DNA of 64,000 bases from an uncultured Roseibium sp. (GTDB taxonomy: Bacteria > Pseudomonadota > Alphaproteobacteria > Rhizobiales > Stappiaceae): NCBI RefSeq assembly GCF_947494555.1, contig NZ_CANLVF010000001.1, forward strand, positions 806,001-870,000, written 5' to 3'. The translations under genes and the position numbers were made by a program. The notes beneath the pieces were generated by a model, which saw nothing but the letters and a program-made list of their open reading frames with translations, made no database searches and had not been told where the DNA came from. Positions 51,660-62,560 of the stretch are shown here, piece by piece. Position 1 is the first letter of the stretch. Each line of letters begins with the position of its first letter.

Positions 51660-53372
51660 ATGACGATCGTAAGCGAGCCGGCAAGCTTTCTCCAGGTGAA
51701 GCGCACCAATCCTCGAGCAGTGCGTGGGTCGATATCTTCAAGTGCTGTGAAGTCACGTGTCTATGTGGCCATGCTGGCTTTTGCATGCGTCTATGCGGCG
51801 ATCGCGGGGCGACTGGTACTGCTTGCGCAGATGGAGGAGGCGCCGTCCCGTGCATGGATCTCTGCCCAGGACTCCGTTTCCGCCTCCCGTCCCGATTTGA
51901 TCGACCGGAATGGTGAAATTCTGGCGACTGATATCAAAACCGCTTCGCTTTATGCTGAGCCGCGCCGTATCCTGGACGTGGACGAGGCGGTCGAAGGATT
52001 GATCCGGGTTTTGCCGGAACTGGACGAGAAACTGGTTCGGCGCCGTCTGGAGAGCGGCGCGGGATTTGTCTGGCTGAAGCGTGAAATGACGCCGCAAAAA
52101 GCGGATCAGATCCACAATCTCGGACTTCCAGGTATTGGCTTTCTTTCTGAAAACCAGCGTTTCTATCCCGGTGGCCCGACGGCCGGTCACATCGTCGGCT
52201 CGGTGAATGTCGACAACCAAGGTCTTGCCGGGATCGAAAAATACATCGACGACGAATGGCTTGGCGATCTGCAATCGCTCGGCTTTGCCTCCGGAAGGTC
52301 GATGGAGCCGGTCCGGCTGTCCGTAGACCTTCGGGTTCAACACGTTGTACGCGACGAGCTGGTCAAGGCGATGGAGCGATACAGGGCAATTGCGGCTGCG
52401 GGTATCGTTCTGGATGCAAAGACGGGCGAAGTCGTCGCGATGTCGTCTTTGCCGGACTACGATCCCAACGACAGATCTCAGGCTCTGGAGCGTGACCGCC
52501 TGAACCGGGCGACCGGCGGCGTCTTTGAGATGGGGTCGGTGTTCAAGGCTTTTACCACGGCGATGGCGCTGGATTCCGGTTCAGTCTCAATAAATGACAG
52601 CTTTGATGCGACACGGCCGATTCGCGCGGCAGGGCGGACGATTACGGATTTCCACGGGAAAAACCGCATTCTGTCCGTACCGGAAATCTTTATCTATTCC
52701 TCCAATATCGGCACCGCGAAAATGATGCTGGCAACAGGGGTTGCCCGTCAGAAGGAGTTTCTGGAAAGGCTGCACCTGACCAATCGGTTGAAGACCGAGT
52801 TGCCGGAAAACGCAGCGCCGCTGCTCCCGCCCAAGTGGAATGAACTTGCCGCCATGACCATCTCCTTCGGGCACGGATTGTCGGTGACGCCAATGCAGAC
52901 GGCTGTCGCGGCCGCTGCAGTCGTCAACGGTGGCACACTTCTGCCGCCCACCTTCATGCCACGCTCGGAGGAAGATGCGCAAGCCGTTGGAAAACAAGTC
53001 ATATCTCCGGATGTAAGCCGTATGATGCGGTACTTGTTCCGGCTGAATGTGCTGTCCGGATCCGGGCGTCGTGCGGACGTGCCGGGCTACACGGTCGGCG
53101 GCAAGACCGGCACTGCCGAAAAGATTGAAAACGGGCGTTACGTCAATAACAAACGCCGCAATTCCTTCCTGTCGGCCTTTCCGATGGATGATCCGAGATA
53201 TGTGGTTCTGGTGGTCATCGATGAACCAAAATCGGAGCGACAGGGTATCGGGGCGACGGCAGGCTTGAATGCCGCGCCGACGGTTGGCGCGATTGTCAGG
53301 CGCTCTGCGCCGATGCTTGGAGTGATGCCGCGGTTCGGCAAAGGGGATGAACCGATCGAAATTTCCTATTAA
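51660..53372 (+). CDS. ftsI: Septal peptidoglycan transpeptidase FtsI (PBP3)
   Basis: 570 residues. Short cytoplasmic N-terminus, one membrane helix (~33-55), PBP dimerisation domain (~70-230: DLIDRNGEILATDI, YPGGPTAGHIVG), and transpeptidase domain (~260-560) with all three active-site motifs: SVFK (Ser-x-x-Lys in EMGSVFKAFT), SSN (IYSSNIG) and KTGT (VGGKTGTAEK). It crosslinks septal peptidoglycan with FtsW. A 98-base gap, long for this cluster, separates it from murE. Confidence 0.97.
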   Translation: MTIVSEPASFLQVKRTNPRAVRGSISSSAVKSRVYVAMLAFACVYAAIAGRLVLLAQMEEAPSRAWISAQDSVSASRPDLIDRNGEILATDIKTASLYAEPRRILDVDEAVEGLIRVLPELDEKLVRRRLESGAGFVWLKREMTPQKADQIHNLGLPGIGFLSENQRFYPGGPTAGHIVGSVNVDNQGLAGIEKYIDDEWLGDLQSLGFASGRSMEPVRLSVDLRVQHVVRDELVKAMERYRAIAAAGIVLDAKTGEVVAMSSLPDYDPNDRSQALERDRLNRATGGVFEMGSVFKAFTTAMALDSGSVSINDSFDATRPIRAAGRTITDFHGKNRILSVPEIFIYSSNIGTAKMMLATGVARQKEFLERLHLTNRLKTELPENAAPLLPPKWNELAAMTISFGHGLSVTPMQTAVAAAAVVNGGTLLPPTFMPRSEEDAQAVGKQVISPDVSRMMRYLFRLNVLSGSGRRADVPGYTVGGKTGTAEKIENGRYVNNKRRNSFLSAFPMDDPRYVVLVVIDEPKSERQGIGATAGLNAAPTVGAIVRRSAPMLGVMPRFGKGDEPIEISY

Positions 53373-53470
53373 GGAGACACTGAAGAAACAAAGGGCACCG
53401 GCGGGGTCGCAGCCGTTAACCGGTCCCAGGTTTTCAAAACGACGACGCACACATTGAACGATCAGGTGAG

Positions 53471-54940
53471 ATGGATCTTGCATACTTGGCCAGTGGCATT
53501 CCGGTGCCCGATGCGGCAAAGGAACTGAAAATATCCGGCCTGACGGCTGACAGCCGGAAGGTGGAGTCCGGATTTCTTTTTGCTGCCTTCAAGGGAGCGG
53601 CCGTAGACGGTATGCGTTTCGCGCCGGATGCAGTTGCAGCCGGAGCGGCCTGTGTCTTGTGTGCGGATGAAGCGCAAGAGAAAGTGCGCGCAAGTGTTCC
53701 TGCAAGCACGGTCGTGCTAGCGGCAAGCGAACCACGTCTGGTGTTTGCTAAAATGGCTGCCAGATTCTTCGGTGCGCAGCCTGACGTCATTGTAGCCGTC
53801 ACAGGAACAGCAGGAAAAACCTCCGTTGCCCATTTCGTCCGGCAGATTTTTCAGGCGGCAGGGCATCCCGCGGCAAGCCTGGGCACTCTCGGAACGGTGA
53901 AGCCCGACGGGGTAAGCTACGGCGGCCTGACGACGCCCGATCCTGTTGCCCTTCACAGGGAACTCGCCGAACTGGAACGCGAAGGCATAAACCATGCGGC
54001 GATGGAGGCGTCTTCGCACGGCCTGGACCAGTTTCGGCTCGACGGTGTGCGGCTGACTGCTGCGGCCTTCACCAATCTCGGCCGCGACCATATGGACTAT
54101 CACGCGACGATCGAAGACTACTTGCGTGCGAAGCTGCGCCTGTTTGAGGACCTGCTCCCCGATGGAGGCACTGTCGTCGTCGATCCGGCGGAGAAATATG
54201 CCGACCGGGTTCTGGAGGTCGCGCAGCGTCGAGGATTGCCGGTCATTACCGTTGGTGAAACAGGAGAAAGCCTGAAACTGACAGGCATGCAGCCGCACGG
54301 GTCCGGGCAGGAGCTGACGCTGCAAACCATGCGCGGCGAATACAAGATCACATTGCCCCTGATCGGGCGTTTTCAGGTCTCCAACGCGCTCATTTCGGCC
54401 GGCCTGGCAATTGCAGCCGGGACTGATATGGGGCTGGTGCTCAGGTCGCTGGAAAATCTCAAGGGAGCGCCCGGACGGCTCGAACTCGCCGGGAAAACCG
54501 CATCGGGTGGCTTGGTCTTTGTCGACTACGCGCACAAACCGGATGCACTCGACAACGCACTGGCGGCGCTCAAGCCCTATACGACTGGCAAGCTTTCGGT
54601 CGTCGTTGGAGCAGGCGGCGACCGGGATCCCGGAAAAAGAGCCCTGATGGGTGAAGCTGCTGCGCGCCATGCCGATCTGGTGATCGTTACTGACGACAAT
54701 CCGCGATCGGAGGATCCGGCCGCTATCCGCAAGGCCGTCATTTCCGGTGCGCCTGACGCGCTCGAGATTGCGGATCGGTACGATGCAATTACCGAGGGAG
54801 TGAAGCACCTCGATGCCGGCGATATCCTGTGTGTAGCCGGAAAAGGTCACGAAACCGGCCAGATTGTTGGCGAGACAGTGATTCCCTTTTCCGATCATGA
54901 CGCCGTGCAAAGCGCCATCAGCCTTGTAGGAGACACATGA
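53471..54940 (+). CDS. murE: UDP-MurNAc-tripeptide ligase MurE (meso-DAP adding)
   Basis: 489 residues from ATG 53471 (AGGTGAG upstream). SGLTADSRKVESGFLFAAF, the ATP loop VTGTAGKTSVAHF, TTPDPVALHRELA, MEASSHGL, FTNLGRDHMDYH, and the substrate motif DDNPRSEDP. The DNPR arginine selects meso-diaminopimelate, as expected in a Gram-negative. It adds the third residue to UDP-MurNAc-dipeptide. Its stop overlaps murF (ATGA). Confidence 0.97.
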   Translation: MDLAYLASGIPVPDAAKELKISGLTADSRKVESGFLFAAFKGAAVDGMRFAPDAVAAGAACVLCADEAQEKVRASVPASTVVLAASEPRLVFAKMAARFFGAQPDVIVAVTGTAGKTSVAHFVRQIFQAAGHPAASLGTLGTVKPDGVSYGGLTTPDPVALHRELAELEREGINHAAMEASSHGLDQFRLDGVRLTAAAFTNLGRDHMDYHATIEDYLRAKLRLFEDLLPDGGTVVVDPAEKYADRVLEVAQRRGLPVITVGETGESLKLTGMQPHGSGQELTLQTMRGEYKITLPLIGRFQVSNALISAGLAIAAGTDMGLVLRSLENLKGAPGRLELAGKTASGGLVFVDYAHKPDALDNALAALKPYTTGKLSVVVGAGGDRDPGKRALMGEAAARHADLVIVTDDNPRSEDPAAIRKAVISGAPDALEIADRYDAITEGVKHLDAGDILCVAGKGHETGQIVGETVIPFSDHDAVQSAISLVGDT

Positions 54941-56367
54941 GCGACCCTCTCTGGAAACTGGATGCCTTTGTGGAAGCTACTGGTGGCAGCATCAAGGGTG
55001 ATGCTGGCGCGAACATCACGGGCATTTCGATCGACAGCCGGCCGCTTGAGCCTGGTGATGCGTTTATTGCGATCAAGGGAGACCGGCTCGACGGTCACGA
55101 CTATGTCGCGGCGGCTCTGGAAGCAGGTGCCTCGTTGGCCCTCGTTGCAGAAAGCAGGCTGGCCGATTTGCCCGAGGACGGCAGATACGTTGTTGTTTCG
55201 GACCCTCTGGAAGCAATGCGGCGTCTCGGCATTGCGGCACGCGCTCGAACGCGCGCCAGGATTGTTGCAGTCACGGGATCCGTTGGAAAAACAGGAACCA
55301 AGGAGGCGCTGCGGCTGACGTTGGAGCAGTCCGGCAAGGTGCATGCATCGGTCGCCTCGTTCAACAACCATTGGGGCGTGCCCCTGACACTTGCCCGCAT
55401 GCCGGCTGACATCGATTTTGGTGTGTTCGAGATCGGGATGAATCATGCCGGAGAGATCACGCCGCTGGTCAAGATGGTCAGGCCGCATGTCGCGATCATT
55501 ACGACCGTTCAGGCCGTTCACCTGGAGTTTTTCGACTCCGTGGAGAAAATCGCTCAGGCGAAGGCGGAGATCTTTGATGGCCTTGAACCGGGCGGCATTG
55601 CCATCCTAAACAAGGACAACCGCCAGTTCGATCTGCTGCGCTTCCTTGCCGCCACCGCCGGTGTGTCTGTGGTGCAGACCTTCGGTGAGGACCAGAGTGC
55701 CGACAGCCATACTGAAAATGTTATCAGCTTTGCCGGTGGCTCCAGCGTCGACGCCACCATTCTCGGGACTGAAATCACCTATAAAATCGGAGCGCCGGGA
55801 AAACACCAGGTCAAGAACAGCCTTGCTGTCCTGACGGCTGTCGCAGACGTTGGGGCGGATCTTGCGAAAGCCGGGCTCGTACTGGATGGAATGCGGGCTC
55901 CAAAGGGACGCGGTGAAGTCAGCCAGCTGATGCTTCAGGGCGGCGAACTCAGTCTGATAGACGAGAGTTACAACGCAAACCCGGCATCGATGCGTGCGGC
56001 CATTGCCGTTCTTGGCTCTGTCCCGGTAGCACGGCCGGCGCGGCGCATTGCCGTGATTGGCGACATGCGGGAACTCGGCACGGATGCCGATCGCCTGCAC
56101 GCGGATTTGCTCGCGCCGATTGTCGAAGCTCAAATCGATGCTGTCTATTGCGCCGGGCCACACATGCATGCGCTCTGGGAACAGTTGCCGCATGAGCTCC
56201 GCGCGCACTACTGCGAAGATGCAAAAGATCTGGAAGACGTCATTTTGAAGGACGTCCGCCCCGGCGATGTCGTTATGATCAAGGGATCGCTCGGAACCCG
56301 CATGGGCCCGCTGGTAACGGCCTTGAAAAAGGAATACCCGCCCGCGGATGACACCGCGGCGGCATAA
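54937..56367 (+). CDS. murF: UDP-MurNAc-tripeptide D-alanyl-D-alanine ligase
   Basis: 476 residues. GISIDSRPLEPGDAFIAIKGDRLDGHDYV, ATP loop VTGSVGKTGTKEAL, NNHWGVPLTLA, EIGMNHAGEI, and DESYNANPASMRAAI. It adds D-Ala-D-Ala to complete the pentapeptide precursor. Eleven bases before mraY. Confidence 0.97.
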   Translation: MSDPLWKLDAFVEATGGSIKGDAGANITGISIDSRPLEPGDAFIAIKGDRLDGHDYVAAALEAGASLALVAESRLADLPEDGRYVVVSDPLEAMRRLGIAARARTRARIVAVTGSVGKTGTKEALRLTLEQSGKVHASVASFNNHWGVPLTLARMPADIDFGVFEIGMNHAGEITPLVKMVRPHVAIITTVQAVHLEFFDSVEKIAQAKAEIFDGLEPGGIAILNKDNRQFDLLRFLAATAGVSVVQTFGEDQSADSHTENVISFAGGSSVDATILGTEITYKIGAPGKHQVKNSLAVLTAVADVGADLAKAGLVLDGMRAPKGRGEVSQLMLQGGELSLIDESYNANPASMRAAIAVLGSVPVARPARRIAVIGDMRELGTDADRLHADLLAPIVEAQIDAVYCAGPHMHALWEQLPHELRAHYCEDAKDLEDVILKDVRPGDVVMIKGSLGTRMGPLVTALKKEYPPADDTAAA

Positions 56368-56377
56368 GGGATAGCTG

Positions 56378-57463
56378 ATGTTTTATTTTTTGGGGCAATT
56401 CGCTGATCAGATTTCGGCACTGAACGTGTTCAGGTACATTACCTTCCGAACAGGCGGCGCCATCATGACAGCGCTGTTTTTTGTCTTTTTGTTCGGACCC
56501 AAGATCATTTCAAGCCTGAGAATTCGCCAGGGGCACGGTCAGCCGATCCGCGCCGATGGTCCTGAAAGCCACCTCCTGACCAAGAAGGGCACGCCCACGA
56601 TGGGCGGTCTCATGATCCTGTCGGGTGCGCTGGTTGCTGCGCTTCTATGGTCGGATCTGTCCAACCCGTATGTGTGGGTGGTCATCGGCGTGACGCTTGG
56701 GTTCGGTGTCATCGGTTTTTATGACGATTACCTGAAGGTGACGAAATCCTCGCACAAGGGCTTTGGCGGCAAGGCGCGGCTCGGTCTGGAGTTTTTGATC
56801 GCGGCGGCGGCGGCGTTTGCCGTTACGGTTTTGGATACCTCCGAGTTTTCGGAAGCCATCACATTCCCCTTCCTCAAGGACTTTACCCTCAACCTCGGAC
56901 TTATCTTCATTCCCTTTGCGGCCTTTGTGATGGTCGGGGCCGGCAATGCCGTGAACCTGACCGACGGGCTCGACGGCCTTGCCATTGTGCCGGTGATGAT
57001 TGCCTGCGCCTCGTTCGGTCTCATAGCCTATCTCTCGGGCAACGCGGTCTTTGCGAACTACCTACAGATCCATCACGTGTCCGGTACCGGTGAGCTGGCT
57101 GTCATTTGCGGTGCAGTGATTGGCGCCGGTCTCGGCTTTCTCTGGTTCAATGCCCCACCGGCGGCCATTTTCATGGGCGATACCGGTTCGCTGGCGCTTG
57201 GCGGCATGATCGGCGCGATTGCGGTCGCCACCAAACACGAGATCGTTCTGGCAATCATCGGCGGACTGTTCGTTCTGGAGGCGGTGTCCGTCATCGTGCA
57301 GGTAATTTCGTTCAAGCTGACGGGCAAAAGGGTGTTCCGGATGGCACCTATTCACCACCATTTCGAGATCATGGGCTGGACCGAAAGCCAAGTCGTGATC
57401 CGCTTCTGGATTATCGCTGTCGTTCTTGCCCTGCTCGGGCTTGCGACGCTGAAGCTAAGGTAA
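56378..57463 (+). CDS. mraY: Phospho-MurNAc-pentapeptide transferase
   Basis: 361 residues, about ten membrane helices. [21 protein letters not shown] (Asp pair for Mg), [18 protein letters not shown], and MAPIHHHFE near the end are the invariant MraY motifs. It makes lipid I at the inner membrane. Followed closely by murD, whose start is six bases after its stop. Confidence 0.97.
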   Translation: MFYFLGQFADQISALNVFRYITFRTGGAIMTALFFVFLFGPKIISSLRIRQGHGQPIRADGPESHLLTKKGTPTMGGLMILSGALVAALLWSDLSNPYVWVVIGVTLGFGVIGFYDDYLKVTKSSHKGFGGKARLGLEFLIAAAAAFAVTVLDTSEFSEAITFPFLKDFTLNLGLIFIPFAAFVMVGAGNAVNLTDGLDGLAIVPVMIACASFGLIAYLSGNAVFANYLQIHHVSGTGELAVICGAVIGAGLGFLWFNAPPAAIFMGDTGSLALGGMIGAIAVATKHEIVLAIIGGLFVLEAVSVIVQVISFKLTGKRVFRMAPIHHHFEIMGWTESQVVIRFWIIAVVLALLGLATLKLR

Positions 57464-57468
57464 GACGC

Positions 57469-58869
57469 ATGATCCCTGTCACCACATTTCTAGGCAAGAA
57501 AGTCGCACTGTTCGGGCTCGGGGGATCCGGCCTGGCGACTGCCCGTGCCTTGAAAGCAGGTGGCGCAGATGTCGTTTGCCATGACGACAATGAGGAACGG
57601 GTCCAGGAAGCCGCCGCGGAAGGCTTGCCGACACAAGACCTGCATTCGCTCGACTGGAGCGAGATTGCCGCACTGGTTCTGTCGCCGGGGGTGCCGTTGA
57701 CACACCCGGTGCCGCACTGGACCGTCGATCTTGCACGGGAGGCATCCGTCGAAGTTATCGGCGATGTCGAACTCTTCTGCCGGGAGCGGCGCAAGCAGTG
57801 TCTTGCAGCACCGTTCATTGCGATTACCGGCACGAACGGAAAGTCGACAACAACCGCTCTTGTTGCGCACTTGTTGAAGGAAGCCGGTCTCGACGTGAAG
57901 ATGGGCGGAAACATCGGCACACCGATCCTTGACCTGGAGCCGCCACAACCAGGCAGGCACTACGTCATTGAGTGTTCTTCCTACCAGATTGACCTTGCCC
58001 CGACATTGGATCCGAGCATCGGCATTCACATGAACCTGTCACCCGATCATCTCGATCGTCACGGCACAATGGAAAACTATTCGGCGATCAAGGAACGGCT
58101 CGTTGCCGGGTCGAAATTGGCAGTGATCGGTGTGGACGACCGCCTTTCATCCCTGATCGCCGACCGGCTTGAACTGGCGCATAAACCTGTGTGCCGCATC
58201 GCCGGGGAGCGGGAACTCACTGAAGGTATCTATGCGCATCTGGGCTATCTCATAGAAGCCCATAACGGCAGTCAGTCCGTGGTTGCGCTTCTCGGCGGCA
58301 CTGACAGTTTGCGTGGTGACCACAACGGTCAGAACGCTGCGGCCGCCTTTGCTGCACTTCGGGCGCTGGAAATTCCAACCGAGCGAATTGCGGAAGCATT
58401 GAAAACCTTCCCGGGCCTGCATCACCGTATGGAAGTGGTTGCCAAGCGGGGCAGGGTGCTCTTCGTCAACGATTCCAAGGCGACCAATGCGGACGCAGCC
58501 GCGCGGGGACTATCCAGTTTCGACCGTATCTACTGGATTGCGGGTGGCAGAGCGAAGGCGGGTGGTATCTCCTCGCTGGACGAATATTTCCCGAAAATCG
58601 CAAAGACATTCCTGATCGGTGAGGCAGCAGAAGAGTTCGCGAAAACCCTTGAAGGGCGGGTTCCCTTCAAGATTAGCGGGACATTGCCCCAGGCCGTGAA
58701 TGATGCCGCTGCAGAGGCAGCGGAGGATGGAGCTCAGGAAATCGCGATACTTCTGTCTCCCGCCTGCGCAAGTTTCGACCAGTATCCGAATTTTGAATTG
58801 AGAGGTGCGGCCTTCGTGGACGCAGTGCGTGCCTTGCCGGAAACCGGAAACAACCAGGAGGTGGCGTAA
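57469..58869 (+). CDS. murD: UDP-MurNAc-alanine D-glutamate ligase
   Basis: 466 residues from ATG 57469; the frame runs back into mraY but the start is clear by homology ([22 protein letters not shown]). ATP loop [48 protein letters not shown], and [15 protein letters not shown]. It adds D-glutamate to UDP-MurNAc-L-Ala. Its stop shares a base with the ftsW start (TAATG). Confidence 0.96.
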   Translation: MIPVTTFLGKKVALFGLGGSGLATARALKAGGADVVCHDDNEERVQEAAAEGLPTQDLHSLDWSEIAALVLSPGVPLTHPVPHWTVDLAREASVEVIGDVELFCRERRKQCLAAPFIAITGTNGKSTTTALVAHLLKEAGLDVKMGGNIGTPILDLEPPQPGRHYVIECSSYQIDLAPTLDPSIGIHMNLSPDHLDRHGTMENYSAIKERLVAGSKLAVIGVDDRLSSLIADRLELAHKPVCRIAGERELTEGIYAHLGYLIEAHNGSQSVVALLGGTDSLRGDHNGQNAAAAFAALRALEIPTERIAEALKTFPGLHHRMEVVAKRGRVLFVNDSKATNADAAARGLSSFDRIYWIAGGRAKAGGISSLDEYFPKIAKTFLIGEAAEEFAKTLEGRVPFKISGTLPQAVNDAAAEAAEDGAQEIAILLSPACASFDQYPNFELRGAAFVDAVRALPETGNNQEVA

Positions 58870-60026
58870 TGGTATCACGCGCTGATCGAAGCCGTTTCGC
58901 CGAATGGCTCTGGACAGTCGACCACTATCTGCTGGCAGCGTTCGGGTTGCTGCTGCTTTCGGGGGTTGTTTTTGCCTTCGCTGCAAGCCCGCCGGTCGCT
59001 GAGCGCATTGGTGTTGATACGCTCTACTTCGTCAAGCGGCAGGCCATGTTCCTCGTACCCGCGCTGGTGATCATGCTGGCCGGGTCATTGATGACGCCGC
59101 GAATGGTTCGAAGAGCGGCGCTCGTTGTGTTCAGTGTCTCGGTTGTTCTGCTGGTCGCAACTCTCTTTATGGGATTTGAGACGAAGGGGGCCCGCCGATG
59201 GATCTATATCGCGGGTGTTTCGCTGCAGGCATCGGAGTTCCTGAAACCCGCATTCGTCATACTGGTTGCCTTTCTGTTGTCTGAAAGCGGCCGCCGCCGT
59301 GAGGTTCCCGGCGTTTTATTCGCCTTCGTACTCTTTGCCGTATGTGCTGCGTTGTTGATTGCTCAGCCCGACTTTGGCCAGACGATGCTGCTCGGTCTTG
59401 TCTGGGCCGGGCTGTTCTTCCTGAACGGAATTTCCTGGCTGATTATTGTGGCGCTTGGGCTTGTGGGTGTCATCGGCCTTTTCGCAGCCTATGCATTCCT
59501 GCCCCACGTGACCAATCGCGTTGACAGATTCCTTGATCCGAATTCGGGGGACACATTCCAGGTCGACACGGCAATGGATTCGTTTCTTGCCGGTGGCTGG
59601 TTCGGGCGCGGGCCGGGCGAGGGGACCGTGAAACAGGTTTTGCCGGACAGTCATGCCGACTTTATCTTTGCAGTCGTTGGCGAGGAATTCGGCGTCGTCG
59701 TCTGCCTGATCGTGGTCTCCGTGTTCGCGTTCGTCGTTCTGCGCGGCCTTAGCCACGCTGGCCGGGACCAGGATGCATTCTGCCGTCTGGCGACAGCGGG
59801 TCTGGTGGTTCTGTTCGGGCTGCAGGCCACCATCAATCTTGCCGTGAACCTGCATCTGATACCTTCAAAGGGCATGACCCTTCCCTTCATTTCTTATGGT
59901 GGATCTTCCTTGTTGTCTTCTGCGATGACGGCCGGCGCCATTCTGGCGCTGACGCGCAGAAGGCCGCAGCCCTCCAGGTCGGAGGTTGTGACCGTGAGCC
60001 GGTTGTCTCCCTCCTCATTGATGTAA
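58869..60026 (+). CDS. ftsW: Septal peptidoglycan polymerase FtsW (SEDS family)
   Basis: 385 residues with about ten membrane helices. SEDS hallmarks: ETKGARRWIYIAGVSLQASEFLKPAFV (first conserved loop and helix), AQPDFGQTMLLGLVW, and PFISYGGSSLLSSAMTAGAIL near the end; GRGPGEGTVKQVLPDSHADFIFAVVGEEFG is the large periplasmic loop. It polymerises septal glycan strands with FtsI. Confidence 0.97.
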   Translation: MVSRADRSRFAEWLWTVDHYLLAAFGLLLLSGVVFAFAASPPVAERIGVDTLYFVKRQAMFLVPALVIMLAGSLMTPRMVRRAALVVFSVSVVLLVATLFMGFETKGARRWIYIAGVSLQASEFLKPAFVILVAFLLSESGRRREVPGVLFAFVLFAVCAALLIAQPDFGQTMLLGLVWAGLFFLNGISWLIIVALGLVGVIGLFAAYAFLPHVTNRVDRFLDPNSGDTFQVDTAMDSFLAGGWFGRGPGEGTVKQVLPDSHADFIFAVVGEEFGVVVCLIVVSVFAFVVLRGLSHAGRDQDAFCRLATAGLVVLFGLQATINLAVNLHLIPSKGMTLPFISYGGSSLLSSAMTAGAILALTRRRPQPSRSEVVTVSRLSPSSLM

Positions 60027-60044
60027 GGCGCATAGCGCGAAACC

Positions 60045-61151
60045 ATGAGCAAAACTGTACTCCTTACGGCCGGTGGAACCGGCGGTCACCTGTTCCCGGC
60101 GCAAGCGCTTGCGGGCGAACTCGGCAGGCGTGGATGGATCGTTGAGCTGGCGACCGACGAGCGCGCCGACAAATATGGGACTGCCTTTCCGGCCAGGAAT
60201 GTCCACATCATTTCTTCAGAAACCATTCGCGGCCGCAATCCGGTTTCCATTGCCAAAACGCTATACAGCCTGTTGCGCGGTACACTTCAGGCACGGTCGG
60301 TGATCAAAAGCTTGAAACCGGCTGTCGTTGTCGGTTTCGGAGGATATCCGACTTTTCCGCCCATGTATGCGGCACGCCTTACCGGTACCCCCTCGATATT
60401 GCACGAAGCAAACGGTATCATGGGCCGCGCGAACAAGATGCTCGCCAAGGGCGTCAATGCAATTGCGACCAGCATTCCGGTGAACAATCTTCCGGCAGAG
60501 CTTTCAGCCAAGGTGGTGGAAACCGGCAACCCGGTCCGCGACGCCGTTGTCGAAGCTGCAGGGCAGCCTTATTCCGCGCCGCTTGAAGGTGGCGCATTTG
60601 CGTTGCTTGTGTTCGGGGGGTCGCAAGGTGCGCGATTTTTCTCCGATCTTGTGCCGCCCGCCGTGGAACGTTTGCCAGGTGAAATGAGAAACCGGCTGAA
60701 GGTCGTTCAACAGTGCAGGCCGGAAGACATGGACCGCGTCCAGAAAATCTATGAAGGCCTCGGTGTCGACGCCGAATGCGCTCCGTTCTTTAAGGACATG
60801 CCGCAGCGCATCGCCGCGTCCCATCTTGTCCTGTGCCGTTCAGGCGCGTCTTCGGTCAGTGAACTCAGCATTCTCGGCCGGCCGTCCATTCTCGTACCGC
60901 TGCCGGGTGCAATCGATCAGGACCAGGCAGCCAACGCAAAGGTCCTGGAGACGGCGGGCGGAGCCTGGCCGATCCGGCAATCCGAGCTCAATCCGGGCAG
61001 GCTTGCAGAGGAACTCGCCCGTTTCATGAATGCGCCGGATCAGCTCGCGGTCGCTGCAGAAAACGCACGCGGCGTCGCCAAGCCGGACGCGGTCAAACGT
61101 CTTGCCGACCTGGTTGAAAAGGTTGCTGCACAACAAGGAGAACGGCCATGA
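60045..61151 (+). CDS. murG: Lipid II synthase MurG
   Basis: 368 residues, GT28 family. [16 protein letters not shown] at the N-terminus (lipid/phosphate loop), [73 protein letters not shown] for UDP-GlcNAc binding. It adds GlcNAc to lipid I on the inner face of the membrane. Overlaps murC by four bases. Confidence 0.97.
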   Translation: MSKTVLLTAGGTGGHLFPAQALAGELGRRGWIVELATDERADKYGTAFPARNVHIISSETIRGRNPVSIAKTLYSLLRGTLQARSVIKSLKPAVVVGFGGYPTFPPMYAARLTGTPSILHEANGIMGRANKMLAKGVNAIATSIPVNNLPAELSAKVVETGNPVRDAVVEAAGQPYSAPLEGGAFALLVFGGSQGARFFSDLVPPAVERLPGEMRNRLKVVQQCRPEDMDRVQKIYEGLGVDAECAPFFKDMPQRIAASHLVLCRSGASSVSELSILGRPSILVPLPGAIDQDQAANAKVLETAGGAWPIRQSELNPGRLAEELARFMNAPDQLAVAAENARGVAKPDAVKRLADLVEKVAAQQGERP

Positions 61152-62548
61152 AAATGCCGCAGGATATTGGACCGGTTCATTTTGTCGGAATTGGCGGTAT
61201 CGGCATGAGCGGTATAGCCGAAGTGCTGAAAACCCTCGGCTATCAGGTCCAGGGTTCGGACATGGCGGAAAATGCCAACGTTCAACGCCTCCGGTCGCAC
61301 GGCATTCCGGTCGCGGTCGGGCATGCGCCGGAAAATCTCGGCGAAGCTGAAGTTCTTGTCGTGTCGTCGGCGATCAAGAAAGACAATCCGGAACTGGTCG
61401 CCGCGCGTGAAAAACTGATCCCGGTCGTTCGGCGGGCGGAAATGCTCGCAGAGCTTATGCGGTTCAAGCAGGCCATCGCTGTTGGCGGCACGCACGGCAA
61501 GACGACCACGACCTCCATGGTCGCTGCGCTTTTGGATGCCGGTTCACTTGATCCGACGGTGATCAACGGCGGTATCATCAACGCCTACGGCACCAATGCC
61601 CGCATGGGGGCAGGTGACTGGATGGTCGTTGAGGCGGACGAAAGCGACGGGACCTTCGTCAAGCTTCCGGCGGATATTGCAATCGTCACCAATATCGATC
61701 CGGAGCATCTCGATCACTACGGTGACTTTGAGGGCGTCAAGGCGGCGTTCCGGCAATTCGTCGAAAACGTTCCCTTCTATGGGTTCGCAGTCATGTGTCT
61801 CGATCACCCGGAAGTGCAGACCATGATCGGAACGATCGAGGACAGGCGGGTTGTGACCTATGGTACCAATCCGCAGGCCGATGTTCGTTTTACAGATGTT
61901 TCCATGGACGGCGGCAGGTCCACTTTTTCAGTCGCCATTCGCGACCGCCGTACAGAAGAAGTCGTGGAATTGAAGGACCTGGTGTTGCCAATGCCTGGGC
62001 TGCACAATGTGTCCAACGCAACCGCCGCAATTGCCGTCGCCTCCCAATTGGGTGTCGGTCCGGAGGATCTGGAAAAGGGCATATCTGCGTTCGGAGGCGT
62101 AAAGCGCCGTTTCACGCATACCGGGACGGTTGACGGCGTGCAGATATTCGACGACTACGGCCATCACCCGGTGGAAATCAAGGCGGTGCTTCACGCCGCG
62201 CGCGAGTCGACGCAAGGCAATGTGATCGCAGTCATGCAGCCACACCGGTATACGCGTCTTCAAAGCCTGTTCGATGATTTTTCCAACTGTTTCAACGACG
62301 CTGACACGGTCATTATCGCTCCGGTTTACGCTGCCGGTGAACAGCCCATCGAGGGTGCAAGCCACAAGGATCTGGTCTCGGGCATGAAAACCCGTGGGCA
62401 TCGCCAGGTTCAGTCCATTGACAGTCCGGAGGAGCTGCCATGCCTGATCAAGGACATCGCCCGGCCGGGTGACTTCGTCATATGCCTCGGTGCGGGCAAC
62501 ATCACGCAGTGGGCTTATGCCCTGCCAAAACAGCTTGAAGAGCTTTGA
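61148..62548 (+). CDS. murC: UDP-N-acetylmuramate L-alanine ligase
   Basis: 466 residues. [17 protein letters not shown] at the start, ATP loop [71 protein letters not shown], and MQPHRYTRL. It adds L-alanine to UDP-MurNAc, the first ligase step. Twelve bases before murB. Confidence 0.97.
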   Translation: MKMPQDIGPVHFVGIGGIGMSGIAEVLKTLGYQVQGSDMAENANVQRLRSHGIPVAVGHAPENLGEAEVLVVSSAIKKDNPELVAAREKLIPVVRRAEMLAELMRFKQAIAVGGTHGKTTTTSMVAALLDAGSLDPTVINGGIINAYGTNARMGAGDWMVVEADESDGTFVKLPADIAIVTNIDPEHLDHYGDFEGVKAAFRQFVENVPFYGFAVMCLDHPEVQTMIGTIEDRRVVTYGTNPQADVRFTDVSMDGGRSTFSVAIRDRRTEEVVELKDLVLPMPGLHNVSNATAAIAVASQLGVGPEDLEKGISAFGGVKRRFTHTGTVDGVQIFDDYGHHPVEIKAVLHAARESTQGNVIAVMQPHRYTRLQSLFDDFSNCFNDADTVIIAPVYAAGEQPIEGASHKDLVSGMKTRGHRQVQSIDSPEELPCLIKDIARPGDFVICLGAGNITQWAYALPKQLEEL

Positions 62549-62560
62549 GGACGGGAAATC

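Noticed and set aside
53717-54910. Long open frames on the minus strand opposite murE and murF
   Set aside because: High-GC antisense shadows: Arg/His/Cys-rich composition, no ribosome sites and a conserved cluster on the plus strand.
57106-57468. N-terminal extension of murD within mraY
   Set aside because: The extension is antipodal coding shadow of mraY; MurD homology begins at ATG 57469.
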